A DNA stretch of 64,000 bases. Origin: Agromyces tardus (lineage in GTDB: Bacteria; Actinomycetota; Actinomycetes; Actinomycetales; Microbacteriaceae). Shown here piece after piece: positions 41,373 to 49,498 of this stretch. Within the stretch, counting starts at the first letter, position 1. Each line of letters starts with the position of its first letter. The notes below the pieces were generated by a model. The model did no database searches, had not been told where the DNA came from, and saw only the letters and a program-made list of their open reading frames with translations. The translations under genes were made by a program, and so were the position numbers. Where the stretch lies: positions 89,242 to 153,241 of the forward strand of contig NZ_RHHB01000005.1 of the NCBI RefSeq assembly GCF_003710805.1, read 5' to 3'.

Positions 41373-42698
41373 CTACTTATCGAGCTCGGCCTGTGCCTGC
41401 TTCGACGCCTCGGTGAAGAGGTCGTCGACCGACCCCTCGCCGTTGAGGGCCTTCTGCAGAGCCGGAGTGAACACGTTCTCCATGATGGTTCCGCCCGCGG
41501 CCACGCCCGGCATGAGGACGCGCGCGTTGCTCGTCACGTCCGAAGCGCCGAAGATCGCGGGGTACGGGCTCTCCGTGATGTCAGCCGCGACATCCGAACG
41601 CGTGGGGGGGAAGCCAGAACCGTTAGCCCACGTGATCTGCCCCTCCTTCGAGTTCCAGTAGGCGAAGAACTCGTATGCCGCTTCCTTGGTGGTGGCATCC
41701 GCGTTGGCCGGCACGGACATCGACACGACATCCGCCAGCGTGACGCTGTCCGTCGGTCCGGCGAACGCGGGTGCCAGTCCGTAGTTGAGGCCGGCTTCAT
41801 CGAATCCGGTCGTCATCCAGGGGCCCACGATCTCGATCGCGGCCTTGCCCGTCTGGAACAGCTTGTCAGCATCGGCACCGGCGAGTCCGACCGGAGAAGC
41901 GTTCTTCTCTCGTACGAGATCGACCCAGAAGTTCAGCGCCTCGAGGGTCTCGGGCGTGTCGAGGAGCGACTTCTCGCCGTCCTCGTCAACGATGCCTCCG
42001 CCGGTGTTCCAGAGGAACGTCGGGTACATCGGCACGGTCTCGTGGTCGGCCAGTGCGATGGCGTACTGCTCGGGCTTGCCGTCGCCGTCCTCGTCCACGG
42101 TCAGCTTCGGTACCATCGCAGCGAACTCGTCCCACGTCTTCGGCGGGGCCTCGGGGTCGAGACCCGCCGCGGTGAAGAGGTCCTTGTTGTAGTACATGAG
42201 CATGGTGGCGAGGTTGACGGGGACGCCATAGTTCTTGCCATCGAACACCGACGCCTCCGCTGCTGCAGGCGTCAACGCATCCGACTCGTAGTCGGCGTTC
42301 TCGTAGTAGTCGTCCACCGGCTGGAAGAGTCCCTCCGATGCGTACTGAGGGAGCCGCGATGCAGACATCGCGACGATGTCCGGCCCGTTCTTCCCTGCCA
42401 CCGCGGTAAGCACTTTCTGGTACAGAGTGTCCCACGGCATGATGTTCGTCTTGACGGTGATGCGGTCCTGGGACGCGTTGAAGTCAGAGACAACCTGCTC
42501 GAGCGCGGGTCCGTCGGGTCCGGTGAATCCGTTCCAGAAGTCGAGTGTCACCTTGGCGTTCGGATCAGCCTCTTCCGCGGATGACTTGCCCTGACCCGCG
42601 CATCCCGCGAGAGCGAGCGCGGCGACGGCAAGCGCGGCCGGGACGACGGCGAGCCGCCTCCGCGCCCGACGTCGGGTGGAGCTGCGGTGCTGTTGCAT
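41373..42698 (-). CDS. Sugar ABC transporter substrate-binding lipoprotein
   Basis: 441 residues. An Arg-rich n-region, a hydrophobic helix and lipobox ALAGC (Cys33) show a lipoprotein anchored outside the membrane. The mature part is a family 1 solute-binding protein (KVTLDFWNGFTGPDGPALEQVVSDFN; GKAAIEIVGPWMTTGF). It delivers sugar to the two permeases downstream. It is the first gene of the operon, transcribed away from lacI across a shared control region with repeated operators. Confidence 0.93.
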   Translation of the reverse strand: MQQHRSSTRRRARRRLAVVPAALAVAALALAGCAGQGKSSAEEADPNAKVTLDFWNGFTGPDGPALEQVVSDFNASQDRITVKTNIMPWDTLYQKVLTAVAGKNGPDIVAMSASRLPQYASEGLFQPVDDYYENADYESDALTPAAAEASVFDGKNYGVPVNLATMLMYYNKDLFTAAGLDPEAPPKTWDEFAAMVPKLTVDEDGDGKPEQYAIALADHETVPMYPTFLWNTGGGIVDEDGEKSLLDTPETLEALNFWVDLVREKNASPVGLAGADADKLFQTGKAAIEIVGPWMTTGFDEAGLNYGLAPAFAGPTDSVTLADVVSMSVPANADATTKEAAYEFFAYWNSKEGQITWANGSGFPPTRSDVAADITESPYPAIFGASDVTSNARVLMPGVAAGGTIMENVFTPALQKALNGEGSVDDLFTEASKQAQAELDK

Positions 42699-42714
42699 GA
42701 CATTCCCTTTCGTA

Positions 42715-42827
42715 GTTCATCGTTGAACGAATGATGGCGTTTCAAGTTATACACCGACCGGTAATCGTTGTACAGCCCTACGGTAATCGTTGTACAAGCT
42801 GCCCCGGATGTGCGAAGGTAATCGTTG
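42715..42827. promoter_or_regulatory. Divergent promoter region with repeated LacI-type operator motifs
   Basis: CGGTAATCGTTGTACA occurs twice, at 42759 and 42781, 22 bp apart (two helical turns). A third GGTAATCGTTG lies at 42817. GTTCA-TCGT-TGAAC at 42715-42728 is an inverted version of the ATCGTTG core. A minus-strand -10 TATAAC (42746-42751) with TGTACA 17 bp upstream serves the transporter operon and overlaps the first repeat, so binding would repress. The third copy sits just before lacI, allowing autoregulation. Confidence 0.7.
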
Positions 42828-42884
42828 AAGGACGACCTCTCGATGATGCGAGTGCGCGATGCTCTCGCGGAAGGGAATACGGCG

Positions 42885-43871
42885 GTGAACCGAACCACGC
42901 TGAAAGATGTCGCCGACCACGTGGGCGTCTCCGCGAAGACCGTGTCGAATGTGGTGAACGGCACCGGATGGGTAAGCCCCGAGCTGCAAGAGCGCGTACG
43001 TGAGGCACTCGTGAGTCTCGGGTATCGGCCGAATGCGGCCGCTCGCCAACTCCGTAGCGGCCGCAGCGGCATGGTCGCTGTCGCATTGCCCGAACTGAGC
43101 CAGCCATACTTCGCCGAGCTCGCTTCTGAACTCGTGCGTGCTGCGCAGGATCGCTCGATTACCGTGCTGATCAACCAGACGAACGGCGACCGTGACAGCG
43201 AACGTCGACTGAGTGACGGCGTCGGTCTGCCAGTCATGGATGGTCTCATCTTGAGCGCACTTGCGCTGAACGCCGACGACCTGGCACACCGGCTCGACAC
43301 GACTCCGCTCGTGCTCCTCGGCGAGCACATCGGTCAGAGCCCCTTTCCGCACGTGACGGTGGACAACACGCTGGCTGCTCGAGCTGCGACAGACCATCTG
43401 ATCGCGCGGGGTCGGAAGCGCATCGCCGCCATCGGGGCCCAGGTGGAGGGTCCGAACGAGACCTCCATGCTTCGCCTGGCGGGGTACCGTGAGGCGCTAA
43501 CCGCCGCCGGTCTGCCCTTGGACGATGACCTGGTCATGACCGTGGAAGCGTTCCACCGCAGCGACGGTGCCTCGGCTGCCAACCGGCTTCTCGACAGCGG
43601 GGTCGGGTTCGATGCGGTCTTCGCGTTCAATGACCTGCTCGCGCTCGGCGCGATGCACGCACTAGCTGAACGGGGCGTTCATGTGCCCGCCGATGTCGCT
43701 GTCATCGGGTTCGACGACATCGATGAGGGACGCTACAGCACCCCGACCCTCACATCCGTTTCGCCCGACAAGGCAGCGATCGCGCGGATAGCGCTTGATC
43801 TGGTCCTCGAGCCGGGCCCCGCGATCGAGACTTCCATTCCCTTCAAGATCATCAAGAGAGCGAGCGCATGA
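42885..43871 (+). CDS. LacI-family transcriptional regulator of the glycoside island
   Basis: 328 residues from GTG 42885, whose NRTTLKDVADHVGVSAKTVSNVVNG opening is the standard LacI helix-turn-helix with hinge helix (RPNAAARQLRSGRSG). The effector domain is periplasmic-binding-protein-like. GGAAGGG precedes the start; in-frame ATG and TTG codons upstream would add a non-family extension. It is divergent from the ABC transporter operon and overlaps the GH2 gene (ATGA). It presumably represses both units until the imported glycoside or its product binds. Confidence 0.92.
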   Translation: MNRTTLKDVADHVGVSAKTVSNVVNGTGWVSPELQERVREALVSLGYRPNAAARQLRSGRSGMVAVALPELSQPYFAELASELVRAAQDRSITVLINQTNGDRDSERRLSDGVGLPVMDGLILSALALNADDLAHRLDTTPLVLLGEHIGQSPFPHVTVDNTLAARAATDHLIARGRKRIAAIGAQVEGPNETSMLRLAGYREALTAAGLPLDDDLVMTVEAFHRSDGASAANRLLDSGVGFDAVFAFNDLLALGAMHALAERGVHVPADVAVIGFDDIDEGRYSTPTLTSVSPDKAAIARIALDLVLEPGPAIETSIPFKIIKRASA

Positions 43872-45718
43872 GCACCACGACCAGTCCCAGACATCTTCCC
43901 GATCCGGTGAATCAAGACGGTCGCTATCCTCGCCCGCAGCTCCTTCGGGAGCACTGGAGCGACCTGACCGGCGACTGGGACTTCGCGTTCGCACAAGACC
44001 TCCAGTCCGCCAACCCGGGGGCCGTGGTCTTCGACCGCCAGATCACCGTTCCGTTCCCGCCTGAGTCGCCGGCCTCGGGCATCGGAGACACCGGATATCA
44101 CCCCGTGGTCTGGTACCGCCGAACCTTCGGCCCGACTGCGATCCAGACGAGCGGACATGGCGCCGATCGCCCCACGCTGCTGCTGCACTTCGGTGCGGTG
44201 GACTGGGCCGCCGAGGTCTGGTTGAACGGTACGTTCCTTGGCCGGCATGAAGGTGGACAGACCCCGTTCTGGTTCGACATCAGCGACGCCGCCACCACGG
44301 ACGCCGACAACGAGCTCATCGTCCGCGCCGTCGACGACCCGCACGACGTGTCCCTCCCCCGGGGCAAGCAGGACTGGCGCGAAGACCCGCACTCGATCTG
44401 GTACCACCGCACGACGGGAATCTGGCAGCCGGTGTGGCTGGAATCCGTGCCGCAGCAGTACATCCGCGAACTGGCGTGGGAAGCGGACGTGCCCAATGCC
44501 GCCATCGACCTCGAGATGACCCTCAATGCTGGGCCACTCAACGGCAGCTGGGCGCACATCACCATCACCTATGAACACGCGGTTCTCGCAGAGTCCCGGC
44601 AGCTCCTCATCGACCAGACCACGCACCTTCGGATCGGGCTACCGGCCCAGCGGAACGGACAGCAGTACGAGGAGCTGCTCTGGAGTCCCGACCATCCGAG
44701 ACTGATCTCCGCAAGAATCGAGCTCGAGCTCGCATCCAATCAGCCTGGTGATCTCCTGGCGAGTGGGGACGCGGTGGCGAGTTACTTCGGGCTCCGAAGC
44801 GTCGAAGCAACCGAGCGAGCGTTCCTCCTCAACGACCGACCGATCTACATGCGCTCCGTACTCTCACAGAACTACTGGCCGGAGTCGCATCTTGCCGCAC
44901 CGTCACCGGACGCGCTACGGCGAGAGGTGGAGCTCATCAAAGCGCTCGGATTCAACGCCGCCCGCGTCCACCAGAAGGCCGAAGACCCTCGATTCTTGTT
45001 CTGGGCGGACCGGCTTGGTCTTCTCGTGTGGGGCGAGACCGCCAGCGCGTACGACTTCAACCCGCGTGCGATCGCACTCCTGACCAACGAGTGGGTCGAG
45101 CTGGTGCGGCGCGATCGGTCTCATCCGTCGATTGTCGCTTGGGTGCCGTTGAACGAGAGTTGGGGCGTTCAGCACATCTCGCACGATCCCCGCCAACAAG
45201 CCTTCAGCCGAGCCATTGCGGATCTTACGCGGGCGGTCGATGGGACGCGGCCGGTTATCTCCAATGATGGCTGGGAGCACACGGATTCCGACATCTGGAC
45301 CGTTCATGATTATGACGGCAACCCCCAGAGTCTCGCCGCACGCTACGGATCAACCGAGGCGGTCGCCGACTTGCTCGCCGGCTTCGGGCCGGCGGGCCGG
45401 CGAATGTCGACGACGCTCGAAGACCGCGATCAGCCGGTGATGCTCACAGAGTTCGGCGGCGTGAGCTTCATCGAGGATGACATCAGGGGTGCATGGGGAT
45501 ACAGCTCCGCTGAGAATGCATCACAGTTCGAGGAACAGGTCACGGGACTCCTCCGCGCTGCGCAGTCCTCGCCTGTCCTTGCGGGCTTCTGCTACACACA
45601 GCTCACGGATACCGGCCAGGAGACGAACGGCCTACTGCGGGCGGATCGGTCACCGAAGATCCCGGTCGAAGCCATCCGAGAAGCGGTCCTCATGGGTGAT
45701 GGGAATTCGAATCACTGA
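43868..45718 (+). CDS. Glycoside hydrolase family 2 enzyme
   Basis: 616 residues with the GH2 three-part layout: sugar-binding jelly-roll (FGAVDWAAEVWLNGTFLGRHEGGQTPFWFDI), an immunoglobulin-like middle domain, and a catalytic barrel with acid/base Glu430 (VPLNESWGVQ) and nucleophile Glu528 (VMLTEFGGVSF). It is short for a beta-galactosidase (about 1000) and closer to compact beta-glucuronidase- or mannosidase-like members. No signal peptide. ATG 43868 overlaps the lacI stop, so regulator and enzyme are co-translated. The substrate is unknown. Confidence 0.88.
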   Translation: MSTTTSPRHLPDPVNQDGRYPRPQLLREHWSDLTGDWDFAFAQDLQSANPGAVVFDRQITVPFPPESPASGIGDTGYHPVVWYRRTFGPTAIQTSGHGADRPTLLLHFGAVDWAAEVWLNGTFLGRHEGGQTPFWFDISDAATTDADNELIVRAVDDPHDVSLPRGKQDWREDPHSIWYHRTTGIWQPVWLESVPQQYIRELAWEADVPNAAIDLEMTLNAGPLNGSWAHITITYEHAVLAESRQLLIDQTTHLRIGLPAQRNGQQYEELLWSPDHPRLISARIELELASNQPGDLLASGDAVASYFGLRSVEATERAFLLNDRPIYMRSVLSQNYWPESHLAAPSPDALRREVELIKALGFNAARVHQKAEDPRFLFWADRLGLLVWGETASAYDFNPRAIALLTNEWVELVRRDRSHPSIVAWVPLNESWGVQHISHDPRQQAFSRAIADLTRAVDGTRPVISNDGWEHTDSDIWTVHDYDGNPQSLAARYGSTEAVADLLAGFGPAGRRMSTTLEDRDQPVMLTEFGGVSFIEDDIRGAWGYSSAENASQFEEQVTGLLRAAQSSPVLAGFCYTQLTDTGQETNGLLRADRSPKIPVEAIREAVLMGDGNSNH

Positions 45719-45814
45719 ACTACGCGAGCGTGCGCTTCGGGACGCCGAGGTCGGCTTCAGGCTGGCACAGCCAAGTCGCGGACGTCTACGGAACCGTCAA
45801 ATAGGAGAGACAAG

Positions 45815-46723
45815 ATGCGACCACCTTCCGGTGACCAGCATGAACTGAGCTTCGGCGAATACGAAGCCACCATCACGGGAATCGGCGCCAGTCTGCGACG
45901 GCTCACGTACCGCGGCCGAGATCTCGTGCTGCCGTTCGAAGTCGACAGCATCCGACCGGCCTACTCTGGCGCAATTCTGGCACCTTGGCCCAACAGAGTC
46001 ATCGATGGTCTCTACGAGTGGGACGGCGGGAACTACCAGCTACCAATCAACGAAGTTGACCGGCAACACGCGCTGCACGGGCTTGTCGTCTGGCTCGAGT
46101 TCACGCCGACTCGTCGGACCACGAACCTCCTGCAACTCATCGGGATCATCGAACCCCAAGACGGATACCCCTTCCGTGTCGAGTTACGAATCACGTACCG
46201 CCTTGATGAGGCAGGACTCCGCACTTCGGTTGCCGCGACCAACCTGGGCAACCGTCCTGCCCCCTACGGTGTCGGTCCTCATCCATATCTGGTCGCCGGA
46301 GATGGAGTGGTGGACGATTGGGTCCTCGAACTGGCAGCCGATGAAGTCCTGACCGTGACAGAAGACCGACTGATTCCTCTCGATCGAGTTGCGGTCACGT
46401 CCTCCGAACTTGACTTCAGAGCAGGTCGTGCAATCGCTTCTACCGTTATCGATCACGCCTACACATCGCTGGCACGTGACCAGCAAAGCCGCGCGACAGC
46501 GCGATTGACTGGCCCCAACGGCACCGGCGTGGGCATGGCGTGGGGTCCAGAGTGCGGCTGGGTGCAGATTCACACGGCGGATGGCTCCGACCGGGCCGGA
46601 CTCGCCGTTGAACCAATGACATGTCCCCCCGCAGCCTTCAATACGGGTATCGACCTCCAATCCTTGACGCCGGGATCCACTCATCGAGCCGAATGGACGA
46701 TCTTTGCGGTCGAGAGGTACTGA
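45815..46723 (+). CDS. Aldose 1-epimerase family protein
   Basis: 302 residues, galactose-mutarotase-like beta-sandwich. Conserved pieces are APWPNRVIDGLYEW, RQHALHGLVVW (first active-site His), YGVGPHPYLVAG (second His) and AVEPMTCPPAAFNTG (catalytic Glu). It would interconvert alpha and beta sugar anomers released by the GH1 and GH2 enzymes. AGGAGAG precedes the ATG. The 96 nt between the GH2 stop and this start hold no supported gene. Confidence 0.88.
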   Translation: MRPPSGDQHELSFGEYEATITGIGASLRRLTYRGRDLVLPFEVDSIRPAYSGAILAPWPNRVIDGLYEWDGGNYQLPINEVDRQHALHGLVVWLEFTPTRRTTNLLQLIGIIEPQDGYPFRVELRITYRLDEAGLRTSVAATNLGNRPAPYGVGPHPYLVAGDGVVDDWVLELAADEVLTVTEDRLIPLDRVAVTSSELDFRAGRAIASTVIDHAYTSLARDQQSRATARLTGPNGTGVGMAWGPECGWVQIHTADGSDRAGLAVEPMTCPPAAFNTGIDLQSLTPGSTHRAEWTIFAVERY

Positions 46724-46892
46724 CCCGGATGGTCATGGACATTTCGTGCCTTGCCGGTGAGATTGGCCCAATTACACACCGACATCGCGTGGCACGTGTG
46801 GGCGGAAAGTGGGCAACCGCGCAATCAATGGAGAGACGACCTGCCGCCAACACCGTGACTCAGCGCGAACGGGCGCGATCAACGTGATTGAA

Positions 46893-46910
46893 ACGGTGGG
46901 GCGGGAACCC
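46893..46910 (+). repeat. Right 18-bp direct repeat flanking the glycoside island
   Basis: ACGGTGGGGCGGGAACCC, identical to 37906-37923. Here it is the left arm and part of the loop of an intact hairpin; at the left boundary only this arm is present. Confidence 0.75.
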
Positions 46911-46927
46911 TACCTCCCGCCCCACCG
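46894..46927. terminator. Bidirectional terminator hairpin between convergent genes
   Basis: CGGTGGGGCGGGA pairs with TCCCGCCCCACCG: a perfect 13-bp stem with an 8-nt loop, between the epimerase and the converging acetyltransferase gene. There is no U-tract on either side. Confidence 0.55.
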
Positions 46928-47172
46928 CGGCCTCAGAGAGGCCAATCCCGCCGAGCGACCCGAACTGAGCTCGGCGAGCACCTCCCGAGGGACCGGAGCA
47001 TTGGGACATCCGGTCTCATCGCGGCCGCGAACGGCTGTGTGTCGGGTTCGGGTACCCGACTCGGGTTTCTCGAATCGTAACCCGACGGTCACTCAGTTGC
47101 AGTTCCCCCGACCGGGGGACAGTGCCGATCCGAGGACGGTCGAGCGCGTTCGGCGACCGCGAATGCGGCCGG

Positions 47173-47466
47173 TCAGGGCCAGTCGACGGATGCCTCGTAG
47201 CCCTCGTGTCGCTTGAGGTACGCGGCGATGAACGGGCAGTACGGCACGATGCGCTCGCCGCGCGCGACGGCGTCGTCGAGCACGTGCTTGGCGAGCGCGG
47301 TGCCGAGCCCCTGGCCCTCGTGGCCGGGGAGCACCACGGTGTGCGTGAACACGATGCGCCCCGGACGGGCGCGGTACTCCGCGTACCCAGCGAGCTCGCC
47401 GTCGAGGAACATCTCGTAGCGATGCCGCTCCTCGACGCGGTCGTACCGCACCCGCTCGTCGGTCAC
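47173..47466 (-). CDS. GNAT-family (YidJ/GtnAT-type) N-acetyltransferase
   Basis: 97 residues, the minimal 'Gcn5-related' form: RYEMFLDGELAGYAEYRARPGRIVFTHTVVLPGHEGQGLGTALAKHVLDDAVARGERIVPYCPFIAAYLKRH, ending in the typical Tyr-Pro-like YCPFIAAYLKRHE. The acetyl-CoA loop is EGQGLG. Substrate unknown. GTG 47466 overlaps the hsp20 stop (GTGA), so it is made with the chaperone and may be a heat-response gene. Confidence 0.88.
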   Translation of the reverse strand: MTDERVRYDRVEERHRYEMFLDGELAGYAEYRARPGRIVFTHTVVLPGHEGQGLGTALAKHVLDDAVARGERIVPYCPFIAAYLKRHEGYEASVDWP

Positions 47467-47915
47467 GACTCGACCGGCTGCACGGTGTCGCCGGCGGTCA
47501 CGCTCGAGTCGCCCGACTCCGGGGTCTCGACGGCGACCTTGCGCGGCTTCGCCTTCTCGCTCACGGGGATCGTGACGCTCAGCACGCCGTTGGCGTAACT
47601 CGCCGAGATGCGCTCGGTGTCGACGCCCTGGCCGAGGCTCAGCTGGCGCAGGAACGACGCGGCCTCGCGCTCGCGCGTGATCCACTTGACGCCCTCGCCG
47701 GTCGCGAGCGTGCGCTCAGCGCGGATCGTGAGCAGCTGGCCGTCGACGTCGATGTCGACCGAGCCCGGGTCGATGCCCGGGAGGTCGGCGGTGAGCACGT
47801 AGTGGTCGCCGTCGCGGTAGAGGTCCATCGGCATGCGACGGGGGCCGCGGCGAGCGCTGTCGAACAGCGCGGATGCCACGCGGTCGAGGTCGCGGAACGG
47901 GTCGTGGTTGGCCAT
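47463..47915 (-). CDS. Hsp20/alpha-crystallin small heat-shock protein
   Basis: 150 residues. The alpha-crystallin domain runs from about residue 28 (PMDLYRDGDHYVLTADLPGIDPGSVDIDV) to SASYANGVLSVTIPVSEKAKPRKVAVE; the A-x-x-x-n-GVL and IPV motifs are standard. It holds unfolding proteins as an ATP-independent chaperone. GAAGGAG precedes the ATG. Two HAIR-type inverted repeats in the promoter region indicate HspR control, as for Mycobacterium acr2 and dnaK. Confidence 0.93.
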   Translation of the reverse strand: MANHDPFRDLDRVASALFDSARRGPRRMPMDLYRDGDHYVLTADLPGIDPGSVDIDVDGQLLTIRAERTLATGEGVKWITREREAASFLRQLSLGQGVDTERISASYANGVLSVTIPVSEKAKPRKVAVETPESGDSSVTAGDTVQPVES

Positions 47916-47938
47916 GGTGGTCTCCTTCCATCAGCGAA

Positions 47939-47999
47939 GTTGAGTCGGTGGGACTCAGGTTCGCCCTAACGATACCAAGTTGAGCCCCGGTGGCTCAAC
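47939..47999 (-). promoter_or_regulatory. hsp20 promoter with two HAIR (HspR) operators
   Basis: Sites read GTTGAGT-N7-ACTCAGG (47939-47959) and GTTGAGC-N7-GCTCAAC (47979-47999), matching the HAIR consensus CTTGAGT-N7-ACTCAAG at most positions. On the minus strand TTGAGC (47993-47998) and TATCGT (47969-47974) are 18 bp apart and fit -35 and -10. One site therefore overlaps the -35 and the other lies just past the start site. Both lie wholly or partly within the 3' end of the upstream membrane-protein gene. Confidence 0.8.
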
Positions 48000-49235
48000 T
48001 TCTACTCGAGGAGAACGCGCCATCACCGTGGAGATTCCGCGGTCGCGTGCGCTGAGGGCGAACGCGCGAACCGTCGCGAGCGTGAAGGGTGGAGCGGGCA
48101 CGCGCGAGCCCGCAGGCACCGCGCCCCGTTCGGCGGCGGCGAGGGCGGCCTGCTCCGCTCCACGGTGCGTCGTGACGACGAGGGTGATGAGCCACACGAA
48201 CACGAGCGTGAAGGCGACGATCTCGAACAGCGTGAGGTTCACGAGCGAGAGCAGCGCATAGGCGACCCATGCCGTGGCCAGGAACACGAGGAACACGTCG
48301 GAGACCACGACGAGCGTGCGCGGCATCCGTCGTGCGAACCACCGGGCGCCGACCACGAGCGCGCCGAAGGACGCGCCCGCGGTGCTCGCGAACGAGTCGT
48401 GCAGGCCGGTCGCACCGTCGATCGGCACGAGGCCGACCCCCATGAGGCTGACGCCGATGAGGGAGATGAGCACGCGCATGCCCACGAGACCCTGCCGCCG
48501 CACGGCGAACCGGGATGCCGTGAGGGCGCGGGTGAGTGCGCCCGACATCAGCGCGATCCCGCCGCCCGAGAGCACGACGGCGCCGTTGAAGCACATCGCC
48601 GCCACATCGTCGGAGGTTCCGAGCGTGCTGAAGTTGTGCGCCCACCAGTGACCGGTCGGCGTGAGGCTCATGCTCGCGAGACTGCCCGAGGCGAGCAGCA
48701 TCGCCATCAGGTTGAAGGTGCGGTACGTGTCGTTCGCGACCGAGCGTCGATGCGTGTGCGACGTGACGACCGCCATCGCGGACCCCAGCACGAGGCCGAC
48801 CACCTCGTGGCCCCCCGGGATCGCGTTGAACGCGTCGCCCGTGAACTGGACCGCCAGCATCACGATGACCCCCCACGCGAGGCCGTTGAGGCCGGCGCGC
48901 ACCCGCAGCGCGGCGTCGAGGACGCCGAAGATGGGGCCGACGATCGGCGTCACCGCGACGAGCAGCGCGAGCAGCGCGACCGCGACGGCGACCACCGGGA
49001 TGAGCCATGCGGGCCCCTCGGCGAGGGCCGGCGAGTGACCGGCCGGGTCGTGGAAGTGCACGACGAACAGGCGAACGCACGCGACCAGCACCCCGGCGAG
49101 GATGAGCGTGCGGCAGGCGTTGCGCACCAGCGCGCCGACGAACGCGCCCGCCGAGGCCGACGGACGCGGCCGGAACCGCGGCAGCGCCGCTTCCGGCGCG
49201 CGATCGAGACCGGGGCCGCTGCGCAGCATCCTCAT
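47955..49235 (-). CDS. Multi-pass membrane protein, possibly DUF998-related
   Basis: 426 residues with about ten hydrophobic helices. Notable motifs are VRLFVVHFHDPAGHSP, GDAFNAIPGGHEVVGLVLG, WWAHNFSTLGTSDDVAAMCFNGAVVLSGGGIALM and GLHDSFASTAGASFGALVVGARWFARRMPR. I do not recognise it firmly; the phrases around NFSTLG and HDSFA recall DUF998-type membrane proteins. The last codons are made by the hsp20 operator sequence, so the C-terminus and the regulation of hsp20 are linked. ATG 49235 is the first start; ATG 49229 is also possible. Confidence 0.65.
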   Translation of the reverse strand: MRMLRSGPGLDRAPEAALPRFRPRPSASAGAFVGALVRNACRTLILAGVLVACVRLFVVHFHDPAGHSPALAEGPAWLIPVVAVAVALLALLVAVTPIVGPIFGVLDAALRVRAGLNGLAWGVIVMLAVQFTGDAFNAIPGGHEVVGLVLGSAMAVVTSHTHRRSVANDTYRTFNLMAMLLASGSLASMSLTPTGHWWAHNFSTLGTSDDVAAMCFNGAVVLSGGGIALMSGALTRALTASRFAVRRQGLVGMRVLISLIGVSLMGVGLVPIDGATGLHDSFASTAGASFGALVVGARWFARRMPRTLVVVSDVFLVFLATAWVAYALLSLVNLTLFEIVAFTLVFVWLITLVVTTHRGAEQAALAAAERGAVPAGSRVPAPPFTLATVRAFALSARDRGISTVMARSPRVEVEPPGLNLVSLGRT

Positions 49236-49360
49236 AGCCGAATCCTCGATCGCGGACAGTCAGATGGGTGGGAGCCTACCCAAACGGGGTTCACCGGTGC
49301 TTCCACATCAGGGGGAATCGGCGGGACGAACAGGCTATTCCCAGCAAAACGGAGGATCCA

Positions 49361-49375
49361 CTCCCCCGAATGGGG
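49361..49375 (+). promoter_or_regulatory. Shared CTCCCCCGAATGGGG box upstream of the amylosucrase-type gene
   Basis: CTCCCCCGAATGGGG, an inverted repeat (CCCC/GGGG arms), about 125 nt before ATG 49499. The identical 15-mer recurs at 58364 upstream of the second DUF7882-type gene, suggesting a common regulator. Confidence 0.45.
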
Positions 49376-49498
49376 TACGAGGCGGCCCGAGCCGGCTCGC
49401 GGGCCGCGCCGCCGTCCGCGGCCGGGCGCGGGCAGGACTGGGACCATCCTCCCCGTCATGACCGCGCGTTCGGGCGCCGGATGCGGCAGGCTGTGCGT

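Larger units (their letters stand above)
37906..46910. mobile_element. Putative inserted carbohydrate-utilisation island
   Basis: Nine kilobases are bounded by an identical 18-bp direct repeat. Just inside each end is GTGGGC-N5-GTGGGCA (38029-38046 and 46798-46815), also in direct orientation. The DNA inside is visibly less GC-rich and uses more A/T third positions than the flanks; the genomic palindromic repeat is absent. It carries only glycoside genes and no integrase or transposase, so if it moved, the recombinase was lost or acts in trans. The 250 nt after the left repeat hold no ORF that I can support. Confidence 0.55.
46724..47172. other. 449-bp intergenic region at the right island boundary
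   Basis: It contains GTGGGC-N5-GTGGGCA (46798-46815), the right 18-bp direct repeat and the hairpin at 46894-46927. From 47038 to 47092, TCGGGTTCGGGTACCCGA and AACCCGA repeats could fold. No ORF here has coding character. Confidence 0.5.
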
